Of a DNA stretch of 64,000 bases, positions 1-9,362 are shown piece after piece. The notes beneath the pieces are model-generated. The model was not told where the DNA came from and did not search any database. It worked only from the letters and a program-made list of their open reading frames with translations. The number at the start of each line of letters is the position of its first letter. Within the stretch, counting starts at the first letter, position 1. A program made the position numbers and the translations under genes. This DNA comes from Pedobacter sp. PACM 27299 (GTDB lineage: Bacteria; Bacteroidota; Bacteroidia; Sphingobacteriales; Sphingobacteriaceae): positions 1,984,001 through 2,048,000 of the forward strand of contig NZ_CP012996.1 of assembly GCF_001412655.1 (NCBI RefSeq), given 5' to 3'.

Positions 1-2511
1 TTTGTTAATCCAGACGGAGATAAAGCGGCCAATGCCCATTGGACCTCCTTATATACCTTTAATAGCATGCCGCAATATTTGCCATTACCAGGGAAGCTGG
101 GTGCGAGTGTTCAGGTAGAGCTTGACCAGATCCGCAAAAGGTATCAGGAGCAGCTGCTGCTGCCTGCAGGGAAAACTTCGGCAAAAAATACTTTAACTGA
201 ATTGGAGAAAGCGTATGCCTATTGGAACATCAGCCGCGCTGGAGGAAGCATTAGTGGCCGCCCGGTATTTTCCACCAATGATGTGGAGCTGGTTTCTTTT
301 TCTCCGGATGAAAAACTTAAGGAGATCAACCGTTTATCTGGCATCAAGCGCTATACCCAATTGATGCTTCAGATTGCTCAGGCTTATCATGCTCCTGGTT
401 TTGTGAATGATCAACAAAGACTGGGACAAATATTTATAGATCTTCTGGATCACCTGGAAGATCAGGGATGGGCCTATGGCAGCGGGATGGGGGCATTGCA
501 CCATCTTGGCTATAACCTTGCAAGTTATTATCCAGCTTGTTTACTGATGAAAGACCTGATTAAGCAGCAAAGTAAGCTGGACCGGACTTTTAAAAGTATG
601 GCTTGGTTTAGTGGTTTAGGACGTAGCTTACAGCAACCTGATCAGTTGCCGGCCTCAAATATTGACGTATTTAATACTTTACTGGGCGGGATGTTAGCTT
701 CGATTTTAATCCTGGATGATCGTCCAGAAAAATTGCAGTATCTCCAGAGTTATTCTAAATGGCTTTCCAAAAATATAACACCAGATCACACGATTGAAGG
801 CGCTTTTAAACCTGATGGTGCCGTTTTTCACCATGGCAATATTTACCCGGCTTATGGTATTGGCGGTTATGCCGGAATCGCACCGATCCTTTATGTCCTG
901 AGTGGTACCTCTTTTCGGGTAGAACCCGCTGCCCATGAAAGTTTAAGGCATAGTTTGCTGATGATGCATTATTATACCCATCCGTACCAATGGCCGTTGA
1001 GCGTTTCCGGACGCCATCCAACAGGCAGCGGACGCATTGCAGATGTGGCTTATGCCTATATGGCGATGTCAGGTTCGTCTGATGGACAGTTGAAAACAGA
1101 TACCTTAATGGCATCGATTTACCTGATGCTGAACAAGGGGAAACAGAACAAATGGACGACTGCTTTTAAGAATAGTCAGATTCAGCCGATAGGGTATACC
1201 AGCGGTCATTGGAACCTTAATTACGGTTTGTTTGATCTTCATCGCCGCGAGGATTGGCTGCTCAGCTTGCGCGGACATAACAGATATTTTGTAAGTCATG
1301 AGTCGTATCCCGGGGCCAATGTATATGGGAGATACCTGGGCTATGGCCATCTGGAGGTCTTATTTCCGGAGACTAAAACAGATGAGGGCAGTAATTTTAG
1401 AGATGAGGGCTGGGACTGGAACAACATTCCGGGAGCCACAACCCTTCATCTTCCTCTAGCGCAGCTGAAGGCCAACATCATCAATGCAGATGACGATAGC
1501 GGCATAGAAGAAATGCTGATTTCTGACGAGCCTTTCGCTGGTGGTACCAACTTTGAGAAAAATGGATTGTTCGCCATGAAAGTTCATGGCCATGATAAAT
1601 ATGATATGGGCAGCTTCAGGGCTTCGAAATCCTGGTTTATGTTTGATGACCTGGTGATTAGTTTAGGTTCCGGAATTAAAAATACACGGGCTGATTCTCC
1701 CACAGAAACTACCTTGTTCCAGAATTACCTGAATGATCCTGCAGCGGTGATCCAGCTGGATGGAAAGGAGATCAGCGCATTTCCTTACACTAGTAAGGGG
1801 AATGCCGGGAAAGTTTTAACCCTGATGGACAACCGCAGCATTGGGTATTATATTCCTGATGGAGGAAATGCGGTGTTCAGTAAGTCTTTACAGGTTTCCA
1901 GGGATCAGAAAGATAGTCGGGCAACGAGCGGTAATTTTGCAAAGCTGGTTTTGCAGCATGGAAATGCGCCTGCAAATGCAGGATATCAGTATGCCATGCT
2001 GATCAAAACAAATCAGCCCGCACTAGACAGTCTGGCTTTAGCGATGAAAAGCGGAAACCCAGTTTACAAGGTCCTGCAGCAGGATACTGCGGCACATATT
2101 GTTTGGTATGCGCCAGAGCAGCTTGTTGGATTGGCTATTTTTGGAAGTCAGCAAAAATTATCGGATTGTCTGCTGATGAGCAACAGCAGACCATGTTTGC
2201 TAATGTATCAGCAAAAGGGGGAGCAATTGTCAATGTCGGTGACCGATCCAGATCTTGCCTTTTATGAGGGGCCGGATGATAGTCCGGTGATGGCGGATGG
2301 TAAAAGGAAGGAAGTGAGCATTTATTCCCGTAAATGGTACCGTTCTCCATCAAAACCATCCCTGGTTAAACTGCTAATTAAAGGAAAATGGGCGGCGAAA
2401 TCGGCTCAGGATCATGTGGAAGCGATAGTACAGGCGGATGGAAATACACTGATTTCTGTACCTTGTGCGGATGGGATTGCCACCAAAATTGAATGGATTA
2501 AAAAGAATTAA
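1..2511 (+). CDS. Chondroitin sulfate ABC-type lyase, PL8 family (5' partial)
   Basis: The frame is open from base 1 through the first ATG (67), so the true start lies upstream and the N-terminal signal and sugar-binding jelly-roll are probably cut off. The alpha/alpha toroid carries the PL8 ABC-lyase signature: a His-His-Gly-Asn segment followed by Tyr-Pro-Ala-Tyr (829-852, catalytic His and Tyr) and a Ser-Gly-Arg-His-Pro segment (about 1000-1020, catalytic Arg). The C-terminal half looks like the beta-sandwich domains of the family. The family cleaves chondroitin and dermatan sulfate by beta-elimination, leaving unsaturated uronic acid. It is followed by a sulfatase, CslA and SusCD, which supports a glycosaminoglycan role. 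Endo versus exo mode cannot be told from the sequence. Confidence 0.85.
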   Translation, partial: FVNPDGDKAANAHWTSLYTFNSMPQYLPLPGKLGASVQVELDQIRKRYQEQLLLPAGKTSAKNTLTELEKAYAYWNISRAGGSISGRPVFSTNDVELVSFSPDEKLKEINRLSGIKRYTQLMLQIAQAYHAPGFVNDQQRLGQIFIDLLDHLEDQGWAYGSGMGALHHLGYNLASYYPACLLMKDLIKQQSKLDRTFKSMAWFSGLGRSLQQPDQLPASNIDVFNTLLGGMLASILILDDRPEKLQYLQSYSKWLSKNITPDHTIEGAFKPDGAVFHHGNIYPAYGIGGYAGIAPILYVLSGTSFRVEPAAHESLRHSLLMMHYYTHPYQWPLSVSGRHPTGSGRIADVAYAYMAMSGSSDGQLKTDTLMASIYLMLNKGKQNKWTTAFKNSQIQPIGYTSGHWNLNYGLFDLHRREDWLLSLRGHNRYFVSHESYPGANVYGRYLGYGHLEVLFPETKTDEGSNFRDEGWDWNNIPGATTLHLPLAQLKANIINADDDSGIEEMLISDEPFAGGTNFEKNGLFAMKVHGHDKYDMGSFRASKSWFMFDDLVISLGSGIKNTRADSPTETTLFQNYLNDPAAVIQLDGKEISAFPYTSKGNAGKVLTLMDNRSIGYYIPDGGNAVFSKSLQVSRDQKDSRATSGNFAKLVLQHGNAPANAGYQYAMLIKTNQPALDSLALAMKSGNPVYKVLQQDTAAHIVWYAPEQLVGLAIFGSQQKLSDCLLMSNSRPCLLMYQQKGEQLSMSVTDPDLAFYEGPDDSPVMADGKRKEVSIYSRKWYRSPSKPSLVKLLIKGKWAAKSAQDHVEAIVQADGNTLISVPCADGIATKIEWIKKN

Positions 2512-2524
2512 AATAGCCTGAAAA

Positions 2525-3925
2525 ATGAAGAATTTAATCATCTATGCTGTGCTGACTTTTGGTATTACCAGCAGTGTGGCCGCACAAAATAAGGCTTCAA
2601 AAAAGCCAAATGTAATTGTTATTGTGAGTGATGACGCGGGGTATATCGACTTTGGCTGTTATGGGGGGAAGCAAATTCCAACGCCAAACATTGATGGCAT
2701 CGCGGCTAAGGGAATCCTGTTTACGGATGCTTATGTATCTGCATCGGTATGTGCACCCTCCAGGGCAGGTATTTTAACCGGTCGCTACCAGCAGCGTTTT
2801 GGTTTTGAGCACAATACATCTAACCTGGTTGCTCCGGGATTCCAGTTAACTGACGTAGGTATGGACCCTGCGGAGCGGATAATAGGTGATGAAATGAAGG
2901 GCAATGGCTATAAAACCATTGCTATCGGCAAATGGCACCAGGGAGAGGAAGCCAAGCATTTCCCTTTACAAAGGGGATTTGATGAGTTTTACGGTTTTAT
3001 TGGCGGTCACAGGGATTTTTTTGCCTATAAAACTACGCCAGCCAAAGAGCAGGCATTGTATGAAAATTTGGAAGTGGTTCCGGAAAGTAAGGTCAGCTAT
3101 CTGACTGATATGTTTACCGATAAGGCGATCAGTTTTATCGGCGAAAATAAAGAAAAGCCCTTCTTTATGTACCTTTCTTATAACGCGGTGCATACGCCAA
3201 TGAATGCCAAAAAAGACCTGATGGAACGTTATGCTTCGATTGCTGATCCCGGAAGAAGGGCTTATGCAGCCATGATGACCTCCCTTGATGACAATGTAGG
3301 TCGGCTTTTGGAGGCGATTAAACAAAATAAGCTGGATGAGCATACCTTGATTATTTTTGTGAACGACAATGGTGGTGCTACAGTGAATTCATCTGATAAT
3401 GGACCTTTACGGGGGATGAAAGGGTCGAAATGGGAAGGTGGAATCCGCGTTGCAATGCTGATGAAATGGCCGGGACAGCTTGCTGAGCACAAAAGATATA
3501 CACTTCCTGTTAGTGCATTGGATATTTTGCCAACCGCCATTGCTGCGGGAAATGGCAAGCAAAAAGGAATTAAAAAGCTGGATGGTGTAAACCTATTGCC
3601 CTACCTACAGCGTCCGCAGCAAAAAGTTCCTCACCAGGCTCTGTACTGGAGGAGAGGAGTGGCTGCAGCTATGCGGGAAAATCAGTGGAAACTGATTCGC
3701 GTAAAAGACAATGTCTTGTTGTTCGATCTGACAAAAGACCTTTCCGAAACGAGTAATATAGCGCAGCAGCATCCGGCTGTTGTAAAAGCGATGCTGGCGA
3801 AACTTGTGCTCTGGGAAAAGGGTTTAGACCAGCCCCATTGGACCAGTCCTTATGGCGATCAGAACCAAATTATGAAACATCGCATGGAAACTACCGGCCG
3901 TGAGATGGAAAGAATGTATCCTTAA
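2525..3925 (+). CDS. S1-family sulfatase, probably acting on chondroitin sulfate
   Basis: 466 residues with a Sec signal peptide (about 1-21, ending Val-Ala-Ala-Gln). The formylglycine motif is Cys-Ala-Pro-Ser-Arg at C76-R80, a Cys-type sulfatase. A metal-site Asp pair (D36-D37) follows the first strand, and a Gly-Lys-Trp-His segment and a later Asn-Asp-Asn-Gly segment supply further active-site groups typical of the alkaline phosphatase-like fold. It starts 13 bp after the PL8 lyase, so it is co-transcribed. The role inferred from its neighbours is removal of 4-O or 6-O sulfate from GalNAc-containing di- or oligosaccharides in the periplasm. The exact regiospecificity is not readable. Activity needs a maturase, and a candidate FGE homologue lies at 62659-63504. 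Confidence 0.88.
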   Translation: MKNLIIYAVLTFGITSSVAAQNKASKKPNVIVIVSDDAGYIDFGCYGGKQIPTPNIDGIAAKGILFTDAYVSASVCAPSRAGILTGRYQQRFGFEHNTSNLVAPGFQLTDVGMDPAERIIGDEMKGNGYKTIAIGKWHQGEEAKHFPLQRGFDEFYGFIGGHRDFFAYKTTPAKEQALYENLEVVPESKVSYLTDMFTDKAISFIGENKEKPFFMYLSYNAVHTPMNAKKDLMERYASIADPGRRAYAAMMTSLDDNVGRLLEAIKQNKLDEHTLIIFVNDNGGATVNSSDNGPLRGMKGSKWEGGIRVAMLMKWPGQLAEHKRYTLPVSALDILPTAIAAGNGKQKGIKKLDGVNLLPYLQRPQQKVPHQALYWRRGVAAAMRENQWKLIRVKDNVLLFDLTKDLSETSNIAQQHPAVVKAMLAKLVLWEKGLDQPHWTSPYGDQNQIMKHRMETTGREMERMYP

Positions 3926-3956
3926 CCAAATAAAAAACCAACCAAATTTAAGCTCA

Positions 3957-6065
3957 ATGAAGAAAATCTTGTTAACAGGGGTATTGGCGGTAATGATGCT
4001 TAGCCCGCGACTGGCAGCAGCACAGCAGAATGAGGCCGCCGGATTAATTATGCAGCGGATTGTGCTGGACCTCAGAAAGCCGGTGCTTGCCGTAGATAAA
4101 TCAGCAGAAAAGAATCTGGCTACGATACAAGCGAATGGCAGTTGGAAGGGCATAGATTATGCGGCCAACACCATTACGAATTGGCAGCCTGGAGAGCATC
4201 TGTTGAAGGTAGAAAACCTTGCTCAGGCTTATGTGACAAAAGACAGCCGCTTTTTTAGCAATGAAGAGGTGCTGCAGGACATCAGTAAAGCATTAAAATA
4301 TTGGTACGACCAGGATCCTAAAAGCAGCAACTGGTGGCACAATGAAATTGCGACACCACAGGCATTAGGGGAAATCCTGATCTTGCTGCGCAATGGAGAA
4401 AGTAGGATTCCTGCGGATTTGGAGGCTATGCTGATCGAAAGAATGAAGCGTGGAGATCCTGAAAAGCAGACTGGTGCCAATAAAACAGATATCGCGCTGC
4501 ATTATTTTTACAGGGCATTGCTGACTGCTGATCAGGCTTTACTGGCTACTTCAACTGCTGAGCTGTTTGACCCGATCAAACTGGTACATTATAAAGAGGG
4601 TCTGCAATATGATTTCTCTTACTTGCAGCATGGTCCGCAGCTGCAAATCTCCAGTTATGGGCTCGTGTTTATCACCGGAGTATTAAAAATGATCAATTAC
4701 GTGCAGGGAACACCTTATGCCATTAGTAAGGAAAAGTTGGACCTGTTTTCTAAATACTACCGTGAAACTTATTTGAAAGCCATAAGAGGAAGTTATATGG
4801 ATTTTAACGTAGAGGGGCGCGGAGTAAGCAGACCGAATATTTTAAGAAAAAACACAGAGAAAAGCAGGTTGTTGATTGCGGCTTTGATAGACCCATCGCA
4901 TGGAGAGGAATGGAAAGCAGCAATGGCGCGTACGGACAGCAGTGCAGCACCGGATTATAAGATAACGCCTTTGCATAAACAGTTCTGGAACGGGGATTAT
5001 GTGATCCACAGCAGACCTGGGTATTCTTTTAATGTCAGGATGGTGAGTAACCGTACTAAACGCAGTGAGTCTGGAAATAAAGAAAATTTGTACGGCAGAT
5101 ATTTGTCGGACGGCGCAACCAATATCCAGGTTCGCGGACCGGAGTACTATAATATTATGCCGATTTGGGAATGGGACAAAATTCCTGGAACGACGACCAG
5201 AGATTACCAGGAAGATCGCCTGACCTCTAAATTCTGGGGTGAAGATGGCAGCAATGCTTTTGCTGGCGGGGTATCTGATGGAGTTTATGGTGTATCGGCC
5301 TATGCCTTGAACTATGATAGTTTATCCGCAAAAAAGGCCTGGTTTTTCTTTGATCAGGAGATCGTTTGTCTGGGGGCAGCTATTCACAGCAATACCGCAG
5401 AACCGATTGTGACTACACTTAACCAGAGCTGGTTGAATGGTGATGTGCTGGGGACTGCTTTTAAAGGTAAATTTGGGAAAGGAAAAACGGAAAGCTTCCG
5501 CAATGAGCAGGAAAGCTGGATCCTGCATGATGGAATTGGTTATGTTTTTCCTGAGCCTGCGGCCATCACTTTGAGCAGCAGCAGCCAGAAAGGAAACTGG
5601 TTCCGCATTAATAACTCCCATCCAAAAGCGGAGCTTTCCGGCAATGTGTTTAAATTATGGATCAATCATGGGGTAAAACCTGAAGGCGGAAAATATGCTT
5701 ATGTAGTTTTTCCGGGGATTAAAAATACAGCCCCTTTGAGCGATTTCAGCAAGTCTGGGATTAAGATCTTGGTAAATACCGGGGCGCTTCAGGCGGTGAG
5801 TCATGAAAAGTTAAATATGATCCAGGCCGTGTTTTATGAGCCAGGAATTTTCAGTACTGCAGACTATAGCGTCCAGTCTGATAAACCTTGCGCGCTGTTA
5901 ATTAAAATAGACCAAGGGCAGTTCATGATCTCTGCTGCAGATCCACTGCAAAAGGAAAGCAAAGCCCTGATCAGCATTAAAAATCTAAAAGATGGAAAGA
6001 CTATGGAATATCCAATTAGCTTTCCTCAGCAAGCATTTGCCGGTTCTACGGTAACGCTGAAATAG
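3957..6065 (+). CDS. cslA: Chondroitinase AC (PL8), CslA orthologue
   Basis: I chose the ATG at 3957 because it begins a classic signal peptide (Met-Lys-Lys-Ile-Leu, cleavage near AAAQQ). The longer reading from 3900 overlaps the sulfatase and adds a non-signal stretch. This gives 702 residues, close to the 700 of Pedobacter heparinus CslA as I recall it, with near-continuous similarity. The known catalytic residues fall at identical numbers: N175, H225, Y234, R288, R292 and E371. Domains: N-terminal alpha-toroid (about 25-330) then three beta-sheet domains. The enzyme cleaves chondroitin 4- and 6-sulfate and hyaluronan by beta-elimination. It sits between the sulfatase and the SusCD pair in the locus. 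The identification is strong. Confidence 0.95.
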   Translation: MKKILLTGVLAVMMLSPRLAAAQQNEAAGLIMQRIVLDLRKPVLAVDKSAEKNLATIQANGSWKGIDYAANTITNWQPGEHLLKVENLAQAYVTKDSRFFSNEEVLQDISKALKYWYDQDPKSSNWWHNEIATPQALGEILILLRNGESRIPADLEAMLIERMKRGDPEKQTGANKTDIALHYFYRALLTADQALLATSTAELFDPIKLVHYKEGLQYDFSYLQHGPQLQISSYGLVFITGVLKMINYVQGTPYAISKEKLDLFSKYYRETYLKAIRGSYMDFNVEGRGVSRPNILRKNTEKSRLLIAALIDPSHGEEWKAAMARTDSSAAPDYKITPLHKQFWNGDYVIHSRPGYSFNVRMVSNRTKRSESGNKENLYGRYLSDGATNIQVRGPEYYNIMPIWEWDKIPGTTTRDYQEDRLTSKFWGEDGSNAFAGGVSDGVYGVSAYALNYDSLSAKKAWFFFDQEIVCLGAAIHSNTAEPIVTTLNQSWLNGDVLGTAFKGKFGKGKTESFRNEQESWILHDGIGYVFPEPAAITLSSSSQKGNWFRINNSHPKAELSGNVFKLWINHGVKPEGGKYAYVVFPGIKNTAPLSDFSKSGIKILVNTGALQAVSHEKLNMIQAVFYEPGIFSTADYSVQSDKPCALLIKIDQGQFMISAADPLQKESKALISIKNLKDGKTMEYPISFPQQAFAGSTVTLK

Positions 6066-6141
6066 TTTTAACCGATTATTACCCTCAATTAAATTAAATA
6101 GCACCCCCTTATTCAGGGCATTGATGCTCAAATTTGATTGA

Positions 6142-6159
6142 GGTAATCTTCGGGTTACC
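6142..6159 (+). promoter_or_regulatory. UUCG-tetraloop hairpin in the susC leader
   Basis: A 7-bp stem (GGTAATC with GGTTACC, one G-T wobble) closes a TTCG loop. It lies 32 bp before the susC start in the 126-bp gap after cslA. There is no U-tract, so it is not an obvious terminator. It could be an mRNA stabiliser or processing barrier between lyase and transporter genes. Confidence 0.4.
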
Positions 6160-6191
6160 ACAGCATAAACCAAATTTAAACCAATTGAAGT

Positions 6192-9100
6192 ATGAGAAAA
6201 ATTTACATGATTTTTATGTGCCTTTTTTTTGCCATGACTGCCAATGCGCAACAGACGCGGCGGCTGGAGGGTAAGGTCACAGAACAAGGCAGCGGGGATC
6301 CCCTGATCGGCGTAAGTGTGCTGCTAAAGGGAACAAAGGTTGGGGCCAGCACCAATCAGGATGGAAAGTTTTCTATGCAGGTGCCAAAAGAAGGGGCGGC
6401 CACGTTGGTATTCAGCTATATTGGTTATATCAAGAAAGAAATTGTTGTTGGCGACAGGAGCACGGTTAATGTCATCCTCGCTGAGGACAGCAAGAACTTA
6501 AACGATGTGGTGGTGATCGGATATGGGACTTCTAAAAAAGCAGACCTGGTCAGTTCAGTGGCACAGGTGGATATGAAAGACCTGGTTAAAGCCCCAGTTC
6601 GTTCGATCGATGAGGCCCTTGCAGGCCGTGTTGCCGGTGTACAGGTGAACTCTTCAGATGGACAGCCGGGTTCTTCGGTAAATATCGTGATCAGAGGGGC
6701 CAACTCTATCACTCAAAATAACAGCCCTTTATATGTAGTAGATGGTTTTCCGATCGAAGGTTTTAACCTGAACGTATTCGATCCTCAGGAAGTAGAATCT
6801 ATTGATGTGCTTAAAGATGCTTCTGCAACCTCTATTTATGGGGCAAGGGGGGCGAATGGGGTGATCATGATTACGACTAAAAAAGGAAAAGTAGGAGATC
6901 CGGTGATTTCTTTTAACCCTACACTGAGTTTAGATAAAAATATCAAAACGATGAAGTTGATGAACAACTACGAGTTTGCGAAAATGCAATTGGAGTTTGT
7001 TCCTAACTCTCCAGGCTCGGCAGCAGATCCAACTCCGATTTATGTCTTACTGACCAGACCGAACAGAACGCTGGAAGATTATAGAAATGTTCCATTTACA
7101 GATTGGCAGGAGCCGTTTTTTCAGACAGGTGTAAGACAGGATTATTCTTTGGCTTTAAGGGGTGGTGCCGGCAAAACTGTTTACTCCGTTTCCGGAAATA
7201 TCAATGATCAGAAAGGAACCATCATCAATACCGCTTACAAAAGGTACCAGGGGCGGGTGACTTTAGATCAGACCATCAATAATAAGTTGAAAGTAGGAAT
7301 TAATGCCAATTACGCTTATTTACTGCGTTCTGGAAATTCTGCATCGCAGGGAACTGGCGGAAGTGGTACTACTAATATTCTGTACAGTGTTTGGGGATAT
7401 AATCCGACCAGTGAGCTGACCTTTGATGATGCATTGGATGAGACTACTGCCAGTGGTATTGATTATAAATTCAATCCGATTCTGAACCAGAAAAACCTGG
7501 TTAGGAATAATACAACACATAATCTGAATGCCAGCGGTTACCTGGATTATGCCATCCTTCCTGCTTTAAAATTAAGGATCACTGGGGGGATCAATAATTC
7601 CAGAGTGATCAGTGAGGTGTTTAACAATTCGAATACCTATCCTGGTAGTCCAAAGACTTCTCCAGGGAAAATCAATGGGGTGAACGGTTCTATCGTTGAA
7701 GCCAACAACAACAACTGGTCAAATGAGAATACGCTGACCTATACGAAAACATTTAATAAAAAACACAACCTGAATATGCTGGCTGGTTTTTCTACCCAGG
7801 GGAATACTTCCAATGCTTATGGCTTTGGGGCGATTCTTTTGCCTAATGAAAAGTTGGGAATCAGCGGCTTAAATGAAGGGACTATTAGTCCGGTAACTAC
7901 AGCTACCAGTTCGTTATGGACATTGGCTTCGTTTTTTGGAAGAGCGAAATACAATTACCAGTCTAAATATTATCTGGAAGCTTCCTACCGTGCAGATGGT
8001 TCTTCGAAGTTTTCTACGGATAACAAATGGAGCTTTTTCCCTTCTATCGGGGCTTCCTGGCGCTTTATTAAGGAGGATTTCCTGAAAGACAGTAAAATCC
8101 TTTCTGATGGTAAATTGAGGGCCAGCTACGGTAAAACAGGAAATAACAGGGTAAGTGACTTTGCTTATTTATCGTCGATAGACATCCTTCCGGGCAATTC
8201 CTATCCATGGAACAATAGCTATGTGACAAGTGTGATTCCTACCACCATCGGAAATCCGAAGGTGAAATGGGAAACTACGGATCAGTATGATGCAGGTATA
8301 GACCTGGCCTTTTTGAACAACAGGATCTCGCTGACCGCTGATGTGTATAAGAAGAATACAAAAGACTTATTATTGAGGGCAACATTGCCAACTTCATCTG
8401 GTTATACTTCGGCATTTAAGAATGTGGGCGCGGTGTCTAACAGAGGTTTGGAGCTGACGATCAGCACTGTCAATATCAATAAGAAAGATTTCCAGTGGAA
8501 CAGCAGTTTCAACATTTCTTTCAATAGAAATAAAGTTTTAGCCCTGGCTGAAGATCAGGAAACCTTGTTGTCTACGACCAGCTGGGACAATGCTTATTCC
8601 AATATTCCATCTTATATCGCGAAAATCGGTGAACCATTGGGCTTGATGTACGGCTTTATCTGGGAGGGAAATTATCAGTACAACGACTTCAACAAAACCT
8701 CTACTGGCGAGTACCTGTTAAAGGATAATGTGCCTGGCAATGGTTCCAGCAGACAGAATATCCAGCCTGGAGACATTAAGTACAAAGACCTCAATGGTGA
8801 CGGTACCATCAATTCTGCGGATAATACGGTGATTGGGAATAGCCTACCGCTACATACCGGTGGTTTTTCTAACAACTTCAGGTATAAGAACTTTGATTTG
8901 AACGTATTTTTTCAATGGTCTTATGGCAATGATATTCAGAATACCAACCGTTTGGTGTTTGAAGGAAATGGATTGGGGAAAAGATTTTTGGAGCAATTCG
9001 ACAGCTATTCCAACCGCTGGTCGCCAGAAAATCAAGGGGCATCAAATTACCGTACCGGAGGTTTTTCTGTGGCAGGTTATTCGTCCAGAACGGTAGAAGA

Positions 9101-9344
9101 TGGATCTTTCCTACGATTGAAGACCGTTTCATTTGGCTATAACGTCCCTAAAACCTTGTTGAAAAAATTGAAGGTGAAATCAATTAGAATGTTCCTTTCC
9201 GCGCAGAATCTATATACCTGGACAAAGTATACTGGTCTTGATCCGGAGGTGAGCACCTACAATTCGGTGTTAACCGGAGGCTTCGATTATAGTGGTTATC
9301 CTAGGGCAAGAACTATTGCTTTTGGTGCAAACGTTAATTTCTAA
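6192..9344 (+). CDS. SusC/RagA-type TonB-dependent receptor of the chondroitin locus
   Basis: 1050 residues. Signal peptide (about 1-19), then a carboxypeptidase-D-like regulatory domain (about 23-100), a plug domain with the typical Tyr-Val-Val-Asp-Gly and Ala-Ser-Ile-Tyr-Gly-Ala-Arg-Gly-Ala-Asn-Gly-Val segments (about 175-230), and a 22-strand-type beta-barrel ending in Phe. There is no N-terminal STN signalling domain, so it is not of the FecI/FecR-coupled kind. It forms the outer membrane import complex with the SusD encoded 18 bp downstream. Its substrate is inferred to be glycosaminoglycan oligosaccharides made by the flanking lyases. Confidence 0.92.
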   Translation: MRKIYMIFMCLFFAMTANAQQTRRLEGKVTEQGSGDPLIGVSVLLKGTKVGASTNQDGKFSMQVPKEGAATLVFSYIGYIKKEIVVGDRSTVNVILAEDSKNLNDVVVIGYGTSKKADLVSSVAQVDMKDLVKAPVRSIDEALAGRVAGVQVNSSDGQPGSSVNIVIRGANSITQNNSPLYVVDGFPIEGFNLNVFDPQEVESIDVLKDASATSIYGARGANGVIMITTKKGKVGDPVISFNPTLSLDKNIKTMKLMNNYEFAKMQLEFVPNSPGSAADPTPIYVLLTRPNRTLEDYRNVPFTDWQEPFFQTGVRQDYSLALRGGAGKTVYSVSGNINDQKGTIINTAYKRYQGRVTLDQTINNKLKVGINANYAYLLRSGNSASQGTGGSGTTNILYSVWGYNPTSELTFDDALDETTASGIDYKFNPILNQKNLVRNNTTHNLNASGYLDYAILPALKLRITGGINNSRVISEVFNNSNTYPGSPKTSPGKINGVNGSIVEANNNNWSNENTLTYTKTFNKKHNLNMLAGFSTQGNTSNAYGFGAILLPNEKLGISGLNEGTISPVTTATSSLWTLASFFGRAKYNYQSKYYLEASYRADGSSKFSTDNKWSFFPSIGASWRFIKEDFLKDSKILSDGKLRASYGKTGNNRVSDFAYLSSIDILPGNSYPWNNSYVTSVIPTTIGNPKVKWETTDQYDAGIDLAFLNNRISLTADVYKKNTKDLLLRATLPTSSGYTSAFKNVGAVSNRGLELTISTVNINKKDFQWNSSFNISFNRNKVLALAEDQETLLSTTSWDNAYSNIPSYIAKIGEPLGLMYGFIWEGNYQYNDFNKTSTGEYLLKDNVPGNGSSRQNIQPGDIKYKDLNGDGTINSADNTVIGNSLPLHTGGFSNNFRYKNFDLNVFFQWSYGNDIQNTNRLVFEGNGLGKRFLEQFDSYSNRWSPENQGASNYRTGGFSVAGYSSRTVEDGSFLRLKTVSFGYNVPKTLLKKLKVKSIRMFLSAQNLYTWTKYTGLDPEVSTYNSVLTGGFDYSGYPRARTIAFGANVNF

Positions 9345-9362
9345 CCTACAAATCCTATTCAA

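Noticed and set aside
3900..3956. Longer N-terminus for CslA
   Set aside because: It overlaps the sulfatase and spoils the signal peptide; ATG 3957 aligns residue for residue with known CslA.
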